Translations under genes and position numbers: made by a program | DNA from: Pseudoalteromonas holothuriae | Lineage (GTDB): Bacteria > Pseudomonadota > Gammaproteobacteria > Enterobacterales > Alteromonadaceae | Length of the DNA stretch: 64,000 bases | Assembly: GCF_945859825.1 (NCBI RefSeq) | Contig: NZ_CAMAPC010000013.1 | Span: 1 to 64,000, forward strand | Direction: 5' to 3' | The notes under the pieces: model-generated | What the model was told of the DNA's origin: nothing | The model's database searches: none | Seen by the model: only the letters and a program-made list of their open reading frames with translations | Shown here: in pieces, positions 1 through 8,365 of the stretch | Layout of the letters: every line of letters begins with the position of its first letter | Numbering within the stretch: position 1 is the first letter of the stretch

Positions 1-74
1 CGAACACACCGTGAAATGCAGTGATAGTATTTTGTATCAACAAGACTTACCTGTCTTTTGCGTGCCGTTGCCAT
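1..74 (-). CDS. REP-associated tyrosine transposase (RAYT, IS200-like), N-terminal 24 codons, runs off left edge
   Basis: On the minus strand an ATG at 74 opens a frame reading MATARKRQVSLVDTKYYHC and then ISRCV, cut by the window edge. The DTKYYHCISRCVR pattern is characteristic of the start of Y1 (HUH) transposases of the RAYT group, single-strand transposases linked to REP/REPIN palindromes. Only the N-terminus is visible, so the HUH motif and catalytic Tyr cannot be checked. A 22-base motif about 200 bases upstream (273-294) also lies upstream of the RAYT fossil at 1709-2101, which supports the family call. Whether the full gene is intact is unknown. Confidence 0.7.
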   Translation of the reverse strand, partial: MATARKRQVSLVDTKYYHCISRCV

Positions 75-148
75 GTTAGCTGCCTACCTTTTGACTAGAT
101 AGATAAAAGATAGGCGATGAATGAAAAGCAAGCCAATAAAAGTGGGTG

Positions 149-188
149 TTTATTTTAGTTTATTTTAGTTTATTTTAGTTTATTTTAC
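149..188. repeat. Four tandem copies of a 10-bp unit (TTTATTTTAG)
   Basis: Direct reading shows TTTATTTTAG repeated about four times, the last copy ending in ACC instead of AG. It lies upstream of the partial RAYT gene. It could be slippage-prone DNA; no function is evident. Confidence 0.85.
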
Positions 189-216
189 CAAGCAGGAAAA
201 TAATATAAGAAAGGCA

Positions 217-240
217 CGAGGCGACTAAAAAGTCACCTCG
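217..240 (-). terminator. Hairpin downstream of the 304-543 gene, possible terminator
   Basis: A 10-bp stem with one mismatch (CGAGGCGACT / AGTCACCTCG) and a four-base loop. On the minus strand it follows the small membrane gene ending at 304 and is followed by a modest T-rich stretch. It could instead be a REP-type palindrome belonging to the RAYT at the left edge. Confidence 0.4.
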
Positions 241-272
241 ATTGGTTAGTAGTGTTTGACAAAAGCTAAGCG

Positions 273-294
273 TCCATATATGTCTTGTTTATTT
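273..294 (-). repeat. RAYT-associated 22-bp end motif, copy A
   Basis: TCCATATATGTCTTGTTTAT followed by TT; the same 22 bases with one mismatch occur at 2200-2221. On the minus strand both read AAATAAACAAGACATAT and both sit upstream of RAYT sequence. A related AAATTAAACAAGACA motif occurs in the opposite orientation downstream of the RAYT fossil (1482-1531). Confidence 0.6.
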
Positions 295-303
295 GGCATT
301 AAC

Positions 304-543
304 TTACAAACGCAGAGGCATCAGATAAAATGTAATAAATAAAAGCAACAGCGAGATCACTCCTAAGTAAAATATTCCTCCACCTTCCATATTCAAATTT
401 GTACTAAACACACCGGAAACTATAGCGCAATACGATATAATGCGGTTAAGCTTCCCAGCTTTTTTTCTGTTGTAAAACTTATAGTATGTATAAGCTATTA
501 AGAAACATACTTGAACTATGAAAATAGTAATAAAAACTAGCAA
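304..543 (-). CDS. Small hypothetical membrane protein, 79 aa
   Basis: Short hydrophobic protein with an N-terminal membrane segment (about residues 2-19), a basic loop (NRKKAGK), a middle hydrophobic stretch (about 34-48) and a C-terminal segment (about 57-75). The start is TTG, directly after the TAA that ends the upstream open fragment 544-726, so translation may be coupled. No family recognised. It lies with Rhs and RAYT debris, so it might be the immunity partner of a lost polymorphic toxin, but that is inference from position only. Low GC and the unusual start lower confidence. Confidence 0.45.
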   Translation of the reverse strand: MLVFITIFIVQVCFLIAYTYYKFYNRKKAGKLNRIISYCAIVSGVFSTNLNMEGGGIFYLGVISLLLLFITFYLMPLRL

Positions 544-726
544 TTAGTTACCCGCCTTGTTGAACTCTGTTATTGCACTTTTACCGGAATTATATATACC
601 GAAAGTGTCATTTGCATTTATAAACGAAGCAGCTCCACCATATATACTAAGAATTTCATTCTTATTAGCCCCTCTATTGTAAAAAAGCGTTCCGCCTTCT
701 TTTGGGGCTACAAATAAAAGTTGGTG
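544..726 (-). pseudogene. 5'-truncated open fragment, 60 codons, no start codon
   Basis: On the minus strand a frame is open from just after a TGA at 727-729 to a TAA at 544-546, with no ATG, GTG or TTG placed to act as a plausible start. It reads LLFVAPKEGGTLFYN, later GIYNSGKSAITEF and ends NKAGN. It looks like the C-terminal end of a larger protein, perhaps an Rhs-type effector tip given the Rhs remnants upstream, but no family is recognised. It abuts the TTG start of the 304-543 gene. Confidence 0.35.
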
Positions 727-751
727 TCATGTTTATTTCATGTTTTTATTC

Positions 752-1402
752 TTAAAATTCAATCAAAGGCTTTATATCCTTTGATTCGTATTTATGACAA
801 TGCATAGGGTGCACTTTACTATCTGGTGTTATAGCTACAGCCCAATTAGGATAACCAGATATCACTTGATAAAACGAATAACCTTGCTCGCTCAGTGCTC
901 TAGTTTTTGTATCTAAGAATGTATCAGTTGGCCGACCATCTGTTTCAAAAATAGACTTTATTCCAGAGAAATCATTATTAACTACCGAAACTATCGTTTT
1001 GCCACTTTTAGAGTCTTCAGAAATTACATAGATTTGCTTACTAAAAGAAAATAATTTGACAAAGTCACCTTTTATTAAAGGGTTTTTATCATACTTTCCT
1101 GTAAATAAGCCCGATTTAACTAAATTGTGCGTCCTTGTAAAACCAACCCAATAGTACGAATCATCAACAAAGTGCTCTTCAAAAACAAAATATTCAGTGC
1201 CATCAACTGTGAAGTTATTTGAACTGGGTATATTGTCAGTTAGAACTATATGAAGTTTTCCATTGAGTTCAAATTTTGTAGCGACTCCACCATTTGAAAA
1301 ACGTACTGAACTGCCTAAACATTGATATTCAGCAGCTATTATATTTGTGGAGATTAATATTAGCGAAAATAATATTAAAAAATAATTGCTTAAATATCCC
1401 AT
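752..1402 (-). CDS. Hypothetical secreted protein, 216 aa
   Basis: The N-terminus has a basic-free hydrophobic core (YFLILFSLILISTNIIAAE) that resembles a Sec signal peptide cleaved after IIAA, so export to the periplasm or beyond is likely. The remainder is mixed beta-rich sequence with aromatic and charged residues and conserved-looking Cys near both ends (Cys28, Cys203). No domain recognised. It lies between two RAYT-associated regions in very AT-rich DNA, consistent with recently acquired accessory sequence. Transcription is toward the fragment 544-726 and the membrane gene 304-543. Confidence 0.6.
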   Translation of the reverse strand: MGYLSNYFLILFSLILISTNIIAAEYQCLGSSVRFSNGGVATKFELNGKLHIVLTDNIPSSNNFTVDGTEYFVFEEHFVDDSYYWVGFTRTHNLVKSGLFTGKYDKNPLIKGDFVKLFSFSKQIYVISEDSKSGKTIVSVVNNDFSGIKSIFETDGRPTDTFLDTKTRALSEQGYSFYQVISGYPNWAVAITPDSKVHPMHCHKYESKDIKPLIEF

Positions 1403-1481
1403 TAGATTTTATTCCATCAAGTCCATTGCGCTCTACACCCCAATATGTATCGGACCCGTGTGTAGCCCAAACTAAACAACC

Positions 1482-1531
1482 AAATTAAACCAGACAGCCA
1501 TAAAATTAATAAAATTAAACAAGACAGCCAT
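1482..1531 (-). repeat. RAYT-associated direct repeat, two 20-bp copies
   Basis: AAATTAAACCAGACAGCCAT (1482-1501) and AAATTAAACAAGACAGCCAT (1512-1531) differ by one base and lie 30 bp apart. They sit downstream of the RAYT fossil and share the AAAT(T)AAACAAGACA core, in inverted orientation, with the motif at 2200-2221. Together they look like the ends of a RAYT/REP unit. Confidence 0.6.
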
Positions 1532-1708
1532 TTTTAAATTATCAAACAATGGACACGCAAAGCCAGTACCTTTGATATTTCTATGCCAAAAGTACATCTT
1601 TACTACTATTTTTAGTTTTATCCTAGGGTTTAAGAGGTAATTGCAAAAAATTAGTCGCGGTTTTGCCTACTTTATCAGCATGGTTGGTGTTTTGTGTTGT
1701 TGAGTTAT

Positions 1709-2101
1709 TTAAGCGAATAGCTTTTCGCATTGACTGATGCCGGTTCGCCCTACCGCCCCTTTGAACACTTTGATAAATTGTGTGGTGAGTTTTAACCAGT
1801 TTTCAGGTGCTATGTTTAGTCACTCTAGGAGTGGAAGAGTGCGTTGCTCTATATGTCCGCGTTTGTCTTCTCGCATACAACGCCCTGTTAGCTCAACTAA
1901 CTCTAAGTATGACTTTAACTCAAAGGGTAACCCTTTGGGCATGTGTTTTCTGTGGCTACCTGCAAAGCGAGCAAGTTGTTTGGGTTGTTTAGCGTCTTTG
2001 GCTGATTTAATTCGCTTTTGCACGCTGGTGTGCTCAGAATTTTCTGGTGTTTTTGCCATCTTCGCTCTGATGGGGTTTAAATCAACATACGCCATTGCCA
2101 C
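1709..2101 (-). pseudogene. RAYT transposase C-terminal fossil with in-frame stop
   Basis: The minus strand reads MAYVDLNPIRAKMA, the conserved C-terminal-half motif of RAYT transposases, then about 80 codons to a TGA near 1820. The same frame continues after that stop as LNIAPENWLKLTTQF and GAVGRTG to a TAA at 1709, matching the usual RAYT C-terminus. The gene therefore carries one nonsense codon and lacks its N-terminal half, including the HUH and catalytic Tyr region. The 5' side is fused to Rhs-like sequence. It cannot encode an active transposase. Confidence 0.75.
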
Positions 2102-2104
2102 TGG

Positions 2105-2235
2105 CGACAGTCATTTGCCCGTAGCCATTATTGGTGTCGTCACTGTAGCTTAAATCATTTTCGCCTGTGGCTGTGCGAGTCACTACTCGACCTAATACAT
2201 CCACATATGTCTTGTTTATTTCCCCAATGAAGTTT
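2105..2235 (-). pseudogene. Rhs/YD-repeat-like remnant
   Basis: The minus-strand frame next to the RAYT fossil reads NKTYVDVLGRVVTRTATGEN and continues NDLSYSDDTNNGYGQM. The Y-x-D-x-L-G-R-V pattern is typical of Rhs/YD repeats, long beta-shell proteins that carry polymorphic toxins. Only about 40 codons remain, without start or C-terminal domain. The call rests on motif recognition in a short stretch that overlaps the RAYT end motif (2200-2221), so it is moderate to low. Confidence 0.4.
2200..2221 (-). repeat. RAYT-associated 22-bp end motif, copy B
   Basis: Matches copy A (273-294) at 21 of 22 positions and has the same orientation relative to RAYT sequence. With 1482-1531 it brackets the RAYT fossil as inverted AAAT(W)AAACAAGACA ends. 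Confidence 0.6.
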
Positions 2236-2416
2236 GGGTGATTTACTATCCCGCGATGCTTTATATCGATGAGTAAAATTCGTCGAATATTTAGCCTGAT
2301 AGTCAGCTGTCATCTAGCACACTATCACTATACTATGTGAAAGATTGCTTTGTATTCTTCAAGTTATCGTTTATGTGAAAATGATAACCAATGCTGATAA
2401 ACCAATAGGAGTTTGT

Positions 2417-2881
2417 ATGACTGTTTCAAAACAGAAAGTATCTCACGTTGTCAAAAGAACATTTTCTCTCATTTTTGTCTTAATTTTCTTATTTTTAGCA
2501 TTTGCAATCGTTATTTCTTTAATGAGTGATATTTTTAACGCTTTTGTTGCTGGAAAGCATGGTATGCAAATATTTCTAAGTTCGATAAATACCGGTATTA
2601 TTGCTTTGGCTGTCTTTGAGCTAGCAACAATCATCAATACAGAATACGCTGAGTCCAAACACTCTGAATCTGAGCAAATTTCAGGAATCCAACGAGCACT
2701 TCCTAAATTTATTGGAATGGTATGTGTAGCACTTTCTTTAGAAGGTCTAATCATGGTAATTAAATACAGTCAATTAGATTTAGCAGGGAATTTGTACTAC
2801 CCTGTTGCAATTATCACTAGTACGGCATTACTGCTTGCGGCTCTTGGCTTATTTGTTTATTTAACAAGAAAGTCACAGTAG
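2417..2881 (+). CDS. Hypothetical inner-membrane protein, 154 aa
   Basis: The ATG at 2417 is chosen because AGGAG lies just upstream; a longer frame opens at 2345 but has no such site. The protein has four likely membrane segments: about residues 15-38, 48-70, 100-120 and 130-150, with a charged loop rich in Ser/Glu (HSESEQISG) between the second and third. It resembles short conserved membrane proteins of unknown function. It stands alone on the plus strand within Rhs and RAYT debris of the opposite strand, so it may be an insertion into that locus. Confidence 0.65.
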   Translation: MTVSKQKVSHVVKRTFSLIFVLIFLFLAFAIVISLMSDIFNAFVAGKHGMQIFLSSINTGIIALAVFELATIINTEYAESKHSESEQISGIQRALPKFIGMVCVALSLEGLIMVIKYSQLDLAGNLYYPVAIITSTALLLAALGLFVYLTRKSQ

Positions 2882-3299
2882 AGCAGAGATGCCCAAATTT
2901 CAGAGAATCTGAACGTATCGCGGATGATGATAAAAACTCAACCTTACAAATACCTGTTGGTGATGTTCCTATAATAACAAAGTGCTCATCACCTAGGTTT
3001 TAGCCAGTTTCTCGATAAAAGCGTAAATAAGGAAATTCACCAGTTCGATCATTTTTCCAATTAGAAGAGTTTTGTAGATCAAATCATAGATATCAAGATA
3101 TTAGTGGGACTATTTTATATACGTGCCGGCATAGTAAGTAGTGGTATTCCCCATGACTTGCTTAAAGCGTATATGGTCTGCCCTATAAATAAACCTGAAA
3201 TTAATTACTTCTCCTAAACCTTATGTTGTTCATAGTCGTATAAAAAAGTTTAGTTTAAAGCTAAAGGTAGTTTTTAGTCACAGCCTTTATGCTTGTATA
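2882..3299. other. Gene-free stretch with scattered Rhs debris
   Basis: 418 bases without an intact gene between the membrane protein and rluF. The minus strand shows an Rhs-like segment at 3110-3196 and, in another frame near 3035, a short DRTGEFPYLRFY reading. Otherwise nothing is supported. Confidence 0.5.
3110..3196 (-). pseudogene. Rhs-core-like remnant
   Basis: The minus-strand frame reads YRADHIRFKQVMGNTTTYYA then GTYIK and stop. R-[FY]-K-[QR]-V followed by TTTYY-x-G is a typical motif near the end of the Rhs core. Only about 28 codons remain. With 2105-2235 on the same strand it suggests one decayed Rhs gene split by the insertion of the plus-strand gene 2417-2881. Confidence 0.45.
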
Positions 3300-4184
3300 T
3301 CAACGTTTTTTAATAGATAGAGTGCCCGGTTTACGTTTAGATTCTGAATTAGGCTTTTTTGAATCAAAGCGCGGCTTAGAGTTTGTATCACTGAAGCGTT
3401 TCTTATCAGTCGCGGGTTTGTGTGTGGGGGTTTTAGCTTCTTTTTTATTAGGATCAACAGAGCCTTCTTCCGTTTTAGCTGAGCCGGCAATTGAGTCGTT
3501 AATTTGTTTCATTTCTGCATCGGTTAAATGACGCCACTGGCCGGAGCGAAGACCATTTAAGTTTACATTCATAATGCGAACACGTTTAAGCTTAGTCACT
3601 TCATAACCCAAATATTCACACATACGGCGTATTTGTCGATTTAAGCCTTGAGTTAATATGATGGTAAAAGTGTTATTGCTTGTTTGCTTTACAAAGCACT
3701 TTTTAGTAACTGTATCTAGGATGGGTATGCCACCAGCCATACGTTCAATAAAGCGTTTGTTTATAGGCCTATCTACGGTAACGAGGTACTCTTTTTCATG
3801 GTTATTGCCTGCACGTAGAATTTTATTAACAATGTCGCCTTCGTTGGTTAAAAATATCAACCCTTCAGAGGGCCTATCTAATCGGCCAATGGGGAATATA
3901 CGCTCAGGATAGTTTATAGCACTTACAATGTTACTTTGAATTTTTCGCTCAGTAGTGCATGTAACACCTACGGGTTTGTTATATGCAATGTAAACTCTTT
4001 TGGGCTTGGCTTTTAACGGGGTATTATCAATTTGAATCTCATCTTGATCACTGACCTTAACACCCATTTCAGGTAAATTACCATTAACTTTAACGCGACC
4101 TGCCTCAATGAGTTTGTCAGCTTCTCGACGAGAGCAAAACCCTGTTTCACTGATATATTTATTTAGTCGTGTTAATTGCGTCAC
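3300..4184 (-). CDS. rluF: 23S rRNA pseudouridine synthase F
   Basis: RluF converts U2604 of 23S rRNA (and a tRNA-Tyr site in E. coli) to pseudouridine. The 294-residue protein starts with an S4 RNA-binding domain (about 5-50, [18 protein letters not shown]), then a RsuA-type catalytic domain with GRLD and catalytic Asp at about residue 103, followed by [34 protein letters not shown] and [18 protein letters not shown], all close to E. coli RluF. The tail after residue 235 is a low-complexity Lys/Ser/Pro segment, as in the E. coli protein, probably an RNA-contact extension. Length is near the family norm. It appears monocistronic. Confidence 0.93.
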   Translation of the reverse strand: MTQLTRLNKYISETGFCSRREADKLIEAGRVKVNGNLPEMGVKVSDQDEIQIDNTPLKAKPKRVYIAYNKPVGVTCTTERKIQSNIVSAINYPERIFPIGRLDRPSEGLIFLTNEGDIVNKILRAGNNHEKEYLVTVDRPINKRFIERMAGGIPILDTVTKKCFVKQTSNNTFTIILTQGLNRQIRRMCEYLGYEVTKLKRVRIMNVNLNGLRSGQWRHLTDAEMKQINDSIAGSAKTEEGSVDPNKKEAKTPTHKPATDKKRFSDTNSKPRFDSKKPNSESKRKPGTLSIKKR

Positions 4185-4275
4185 CGAGCACCCATTTAGA
4201 ATTACTTAAAAAGCGCATTTTAAACGATTAGCGTACAAAATACTTGGGTTTATTATTCAATGTTGCAGAAAAGCG

Positions 4276-5379
4276 TTAAATAGAATTGTTTTTAGCCAAC
4301 TGTAATGTAAGAAGCTTAAGTAGTCGTTCAAAAGGCCCTTGTGTAAAGTACTTCAAATATAAAGGGGCGATCACCAATTGTACGCCGATGCCAAATAACG
4401 CTAACAGCACATAGTCAATACGATTAAAGGTTAAGCGTGCCTCTGGGGCGAACCAAACAAAAAAAGTGATCATCACAATAGATTGTAATAAATAACAAGT
4501 TAACGCGAGTTTACCAACTGCTTGTAACGCCTTAACCAACTTGTTGGTTGCTGATACTTTTGCATTTATGTGTGCTATTAAAAGCGCACCAAATAAGGCA
4601 TTTAACCATGTGATTGATTCATTAATCGCTGCAAACTTATTGCTATCAATATATTCTAAAGTACTACTAACTGTACTAAGCAATACGATAAAGGATAGAA
4701 TTAAACTGAAGGCTCGCTTTGAGAGCCCGTTTATAAAGGTGTCATTTCGATAGCAATATATACCTATTAACATGATGCCTAGTGCATTCCACAGTGTGAG
4801 TATGGGCAACATTAGTAACATAACTACAAACATGGTGATGTTATGTATCAGCAGGCTAAATAAATCAACGGGTGCATGAGTGAGCATTTCTTCAAATTTA
4901 GCGCTATTGCGATAATAAACATCACTACTATCAACTAACGAAAGTATTAATAATAAGATACAACTTGCTACAAATATGGCACTACCATGATATAACACTC
5001 GCTGGTCGCTTTGTTGCAGATAGGTTAATGCCAAAAAGCCCGCAATTCCATAGCTGAGTATAATGTCGCCTGGCCAAATTAAAATACCATGTAATGCGCC
5101 AAAAATAGTTAATGCAATCAACCGAGGCTTCAATGCACCTTCATTTAGGCACTTGCTATATTGTAGTGCTAAAGCAGCTCCAAATAACATGCAAAATATA
5201 GAACGAAAGCGGCTATCTAGAAGTAATATATTAGCGTACTGAATTATCATATCGCTAAAGGGAGGGTTAACAGACGGGATATAACCTGATTCAAACAATG
5301 CTAAATAATATACATTAAGTAGCAATAGACCCAAAGTGGCCAAGCCCCGTAAACTATCTAATTGAGAGACTCTATTCAT
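4276..5379 (-). CDS. DUF418-family membrane protein, 367 aa
   Basis: The opening LDSLRGLATLGLLLLNVYYL and about nine to ten further hydrophobic segments match DUF418/YeiB-type membrane proteins, related to the acyltransferase-like HGSNAT superfamily. Their substrate is not established. The C-terminal DUF418 region (about 220-350) includes the KLALTCYLLQSI and FGPFERLLK-like pattern (here QGPFERLLKLL) typical of the family. Its ATG overlaps the TAA of the upstream EAL-HDOD gene (TAATG), so the two are translationally coupled and probably co-transcribed. No direct functional link between them is known. Confidence 0.85.
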   Translation of the reverse strand: MNRVSQLDSLRGLATLGLLLLNVYYLALFESGYIPSVNPPFSDMIIQYANILLLDSRFRSIFCMLFGAALALQYSKCLNEGALKPRLIALTIFGALHGILIWPGDIILSYGIAGFLALTYLQQSDQRVLYHGSAIFVASCILLLILSLVDSSDVYYRNSAKFEEMLTHAPVDLFSLLIHNITMFVVMLLMLPILTLWNALGIMLIGIYCYRNDTFINGLSKRAFSLILSFIVLLSTVSSTLEYIDSNKFAAINESITWLNALFGALLIAHINAKVSATNKLVKALQAVGKLALTCYLLQSIVMITFFVWFAPEARLTFNRIDYVLLALFGIGVQLVIAPLYLKYFTQGPFERLLKLLTLQLAKNNSI

Positions 5380-6635
5380 TAAAAAATGGTATCGTTGTAC
5401 ATGTCGGCCCAGCGTATTGCATCAGCATGAAACTCAGGCAAGTGGTCATCCTTAATATTTAATAAACTACACGCTTCTTGTAACTGCCACCAGCTTCCGC
5501 TTTCATAGGCTTTTACAACGTTCAAAATATAATATAGCAAGTTATGTTTACCCATCAATGCATCATGCAATTCTTCAGGAAACGGAAGCCTTGATACAAC
5601 TTGTTCCATAGGCCTGTCTAAAATAGCATCTAATAGTGAGAATAAGCCAGTTAGAAAACTCATGCTTTTAATACTTGGGTTTATAGACTTTGCTATTAAC
5701 TCACAAAACCTTGAACGCACGATACTTAATCGTGTCAGTTCAGTCGGTTTTCCTTCAGCTACATGTGCGGTCATTATTAAACCTACAAACTTTTTAATGC
5801 GCTCATCACCAAGATACACCAAAGCTTGTTTTAAAGATTCAATACGACTTTTAAGCGGAAACACACCCGAGTTAATTAAGCGTAACAATTTATATGCCAA
5901 AGCGGTATCTTGCGCAAATAAACGGGCAATTTTGTCAATGCTCATATGCTTTTTTAAAACTTCTGAATATATCAACATCACGATAGCATGGTTTGTTTCA
6001 ATATCGTTTTGCTGGATCACTCTTGGTTTTGCAAAAAAGTAGCCTTGAAAAAAGTGAAACCCCATTTTTTTAGCAAGTTCATATTCGGCTTCAGTTTCAA
6101 CTTTTTCAGCAAGCAGCTTCATATTCTTTTTTTGCTTAAATTCTTCAACTAATTCTTTTATAGACTCTAATGAATTTTGTTGAATATCAAACTTAACTAG
6201 CCGGATAAGCTTTAAAAACGGCTCCCACTTTTTGGTATACTCAAAGTCATCGAGTGCAAGTCGGTAATCTTGATGAAATAGTTGCCTGACTTTTTCATAG
6301 TTCTCTGTTGTCGGAGTTATACTTTCTAGTAATTCTAAAATAACATCTCTGGCAGGCAGAAAATGAGCAAGTTCTTGCTTTAAAGAATCTGGCCCGATGT
6401 TGATAAGTGCTTTTTTTCCTGACGTAAGATATCGCGTCCCCAAGTTTAATTGGTTATCCATTATGAGCTTAGCTGTGGCAACATCGTCTGCGATATCTGG
6501 AAAGCTGTTGCGTGTACCGTCTCGAAATAATAACTCGTAAGCCACCACCTGTTTTCGGCGGTTGAAAATTGCTTGTCTAGCAACAAAAACCTTCAAATAT
6601 TGACTCCTCGGTATTTGCAACTGCAAATGCAGCAC
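5379..6635 (-). CDS. EAL-HDOD domain signalling protein (YuxH/CdgJ type), 418 aa
   Basis: Residues about 16-205 form an EAL-like phosphodiesterase fold (FVARQAIFNRRKQVVAYELL, LINIG, LELLES, LALDDFEY, GYFFAKP); residues about 215-400 form an HDOD domain (SIDKIARLFAQDTALAYKLL, LINSG). This architecture is that of CdgJ/YuxH proteins, often acting on motility and c-di-GMP signalling. The canonical EAL and DDFGTG loops are altered (YELLFR, DDFEYTKK), so catalysis is doubtful and a regulatory role is more likely. It is the first gene of a two-gene unit with the DUF418 protein. No HD catalytic pair is expected in HDOD domains. Confidence 0.88.
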   Translation of the reverse strand: MLHLQLQIPRSQYLKVFVARQAIFNRRKQVVAYELLFRDGTRNSFPDIADDVATAKLIMDNQLNLGTRYLTSGKKALINIGPDSLKQELAHFLPARDVILELLESITPTTENYEKVRQLFHQDYRLALDDFEYTKKWEPFLKLIRLVKFDIQQNSLESIKELVEEFKQKKNMKLLAEKVETEAEYELAKKMGFHFFQGYFFAKPRVIQQNDIETNHAIVMLIYSEVLKKHMSIDKIARLFAQDTALAYKLLRLINSGVFPLKSRIESLKQALVYLGDERIKKFVGLIMTAHVAEGKPTELTRLSIVRSRFCELIAKSINPSIKSMSFLTGLFSLLDAILDRPMEQVVSRLPFPEELHDALMGKHNLLYYILNVVKAYESGSWWQLQEACSLLNIKDDHLPEFHADAIRWADMYNDTIF

Positions 6636-6744
6636 TTTATTCTTTAATAAAAATCAGATTCTAACCCTAAATAACTAAAATTAATATAGAACTAAGCTAT
6701 TAATATTGGAGAAAAATAGCTTAATAACTATAGCATCTACAAAT

Positions 6745-6769
6745 AAAAAAGCAGACCAATGGCCTGCTT
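6745..6769 (-). terminator. Rho-independent terminator of the glycogen operon
   Basis: On the minus strand, AAGCAGGCC ATT GGTCTGCTT forms a 9-bp stem (one G-T pair) with a three-base loop, followed directly by TTTTT. It lies about 50 bases after the glgA stop codon. Confidence 0.85.
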
Positions 6770-6820
6770 ATGGGTAGTGCTACAAATAAGTAGGTAATTT
6801 GTAATTTTTTTGTATATTAA

Positions 6821-8353
6821 TTATTCGTATAGATAATTAATGTACGCCTGTGCTGAGGCTTGCCAAGTATAACGCGCATGTGCAGCATTATTTGCTATTT
6901 GTTGATATTGTTCAGGATTGGATTTGAAGATGTTTAATGCCAGATTAAAGGTGTCGATTAGCTGCATTGCTTGATCATTTAAGTCTTCACCACGAAAAGA
7001 GAAACCATTGTGTAAATGCGTAACAGTATCGACCAATCCACCTACTTGGTGGACTAAACAAGGCTGCCCTGCCCTCATTGCAAGCATTTGGCTGATACCA
7101 CATGGTTCAAAAGAGCTAGGCATTAAAAATAAGTCACCCAAATTGTACAGTAGATCTCCAATGTGTTGCCCATAGCCATTTAAATAGAGCAAATTGCTAT
7201 GTCTGGACATGACCTGCGTGAAGAGGTTTTCGAGCTCCACATCACCAGAACCCAAAATAATAATTCTGCCGTCAATTTTAGCAATTAGATTGGCAAGTTC
7301 ATCAATGACACTCCCAGTACTATACGGTTGCCTGAGTATAAGTGCTTTTTGATTTGTTAATCGACCTACGCTGGTTATTAAGGGGCCAGTAAAATGAGCT
7401 TGTTGCCATTGTTTTAGTCGTTGATGCGCAATATAGTGACAGGCTCTAAGCTGCGATTGTTTTGCCATCCATTGAATAAGTTCACAATCAACTAACGAAA
7501 AATAGTCTGTGAGCGATATTTTTTCATCAGACTCTGCTGGGTATTCACAGCCGTTAAGTATGCCTACTAATTTACCTTGGCGTTTAGCAATTTGCATATC
7601 ATGTTCTAAGCCTTCACCACCAAAAAAACCTCTATCAGGCTCACTGGTATGTAATACCTCATCACTATATGTTGCTGAAACAACATGCACTTTGTCAGCT
7701 AGCGCAATAGCACTGCGCATTGGGTTAAAACAATGTGGATGTTGATGATCACACAGTTGTTGGCCATCATAGCTTAATGTTGGAAACCATGCTTCCAGAC
7801 TAGACTCATCATGATTAAATGGCCGTATTCCTTGCAACGCCAAGTTGTGTACAGTGTACACAGTCTTGAGCTGTTTTAAGTAGACGAACCTAGGACTAAA
7901 CTTTTGTAATACAGTGATACAGGCTGCATGCCAATCGTGCAAATGCAATATTTCCAAGTCATCAAACATCTTGTGTTCAATGGCTTCGCACACCGCAGCA
8001 TTAAAAAAAGCAAATTTTGTTGCATCAGTTGCAAAAGGACGATGTTCATCACTGCAGTAAATCGCACCTTGATGCTCGCTAAATAGTGAGTGAGAGATTA
8101 CATACTGTATTACCCCATCACCTTGTTCAACTTGCCATAAGGTTGCTGTTTCTAAATGTTGTCGAAAAGGCACCGCAATATCACTAACAAAAGTTCTATT
8201 TAGTTGATATTGACCATAATCAGGCACTACAACTTTTACCGTTATGCCTTGTGCGTTTAAAGCGTAAGGGATGTCTCGAATGACATCCGCAACGCCGCCT
8301 ACTTTACAATCTGGCAGCCGATCATTCTCGGCTGCAACCATTAATACCCGCAT
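6821..8353 (-). CDS. glgA: Glycogen synthase (GT5)
   Basis: Transfers glucose from ADP-glucose to growing alpha-1,4-glucan chains. The 510-residue protein has the GT5 N-terminal ADP-glucose motif as KVGGVADV (Lys17; KTGGLADV in E. coli), the LHLHDWHA motif (about 143-150), YTVHNLALQG, and the C-terminal GT-B segment PSSFEPCGISQMLAMRAG with its catalytic Glu, followed by VGGLVDTV. Length is slightly above E. coli GlgA (477). It is the last gene of the operon, 12 bases after glgC, and is followed by a terminator. GlgC upstream supplies its substrate. Confidence 0.93.
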   Translation of the reverse strand: MRVLMVAAENDRLPDCKVGGVADVIRDIPYALNAQGITVKVVVPDYGQYQLNRTFVSDIAVPFRQHLETATLWQVEQGDGVIQYVISHSLFSEHQGAIYCSDEHRPFATDATKFAFFNAAVCEAIEHKMFDDLEILHLHDWHAACITVLQKFSPRFVYLKQLKTVYTVHNLALQGIRPFNHDESSLEAWFPTLSYDGQQLCDHQHPHCFNPMRSAIALADKVHVVSATYSDEVLHTSEPDRGFFGGEGLEHDMQIAKRQGKLVGILNGCEYPAESDEKISLTDYFSLVDCELIQWMAKQSQLRACHYIAHQRLKQWQQAHFTGPLITSVGRLTNQKALILRQPYSTGSVIDELANLIAKIDGRIIILGSGDVELENLFTQVMSRHSNLLYLNGYGQHIGDLLYNLGDLFLMPSSFEPCGISQMLAMRAGQPCLVHQVGGLVDTVTHLHNGFSFRGEDLNDQAMQLIDTFNLALNIFKSNPEQYQQIANNAAHARYTWQASAQAYINYLYE

Positions 8354-8365
8354 GCTTCGCCTTAC

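Noticed and set aside
149..188. Tandem repeat as a CRISPR array
   Set aside because: The unit is 10 bp with no spacers, so it is a simple tandem repeat.
1737..2153. Plus-strand open frames of 61-138 codons
   Set aside because: They lie antisense to the recognisable RAYT fossil and have no family likeness or ribosome-binding site.
5379..6635. Active c-di-GMP phosphodiesterase
   Set aside because: The EAL and DDFGTG motifs are altered, so enzymatic activity should not be assumed.
7509..7745. Plus-strand 78-codon frame within glgA
   Set aside because: Antisense to a gene with clear GT5 motifs; no independent evidence.
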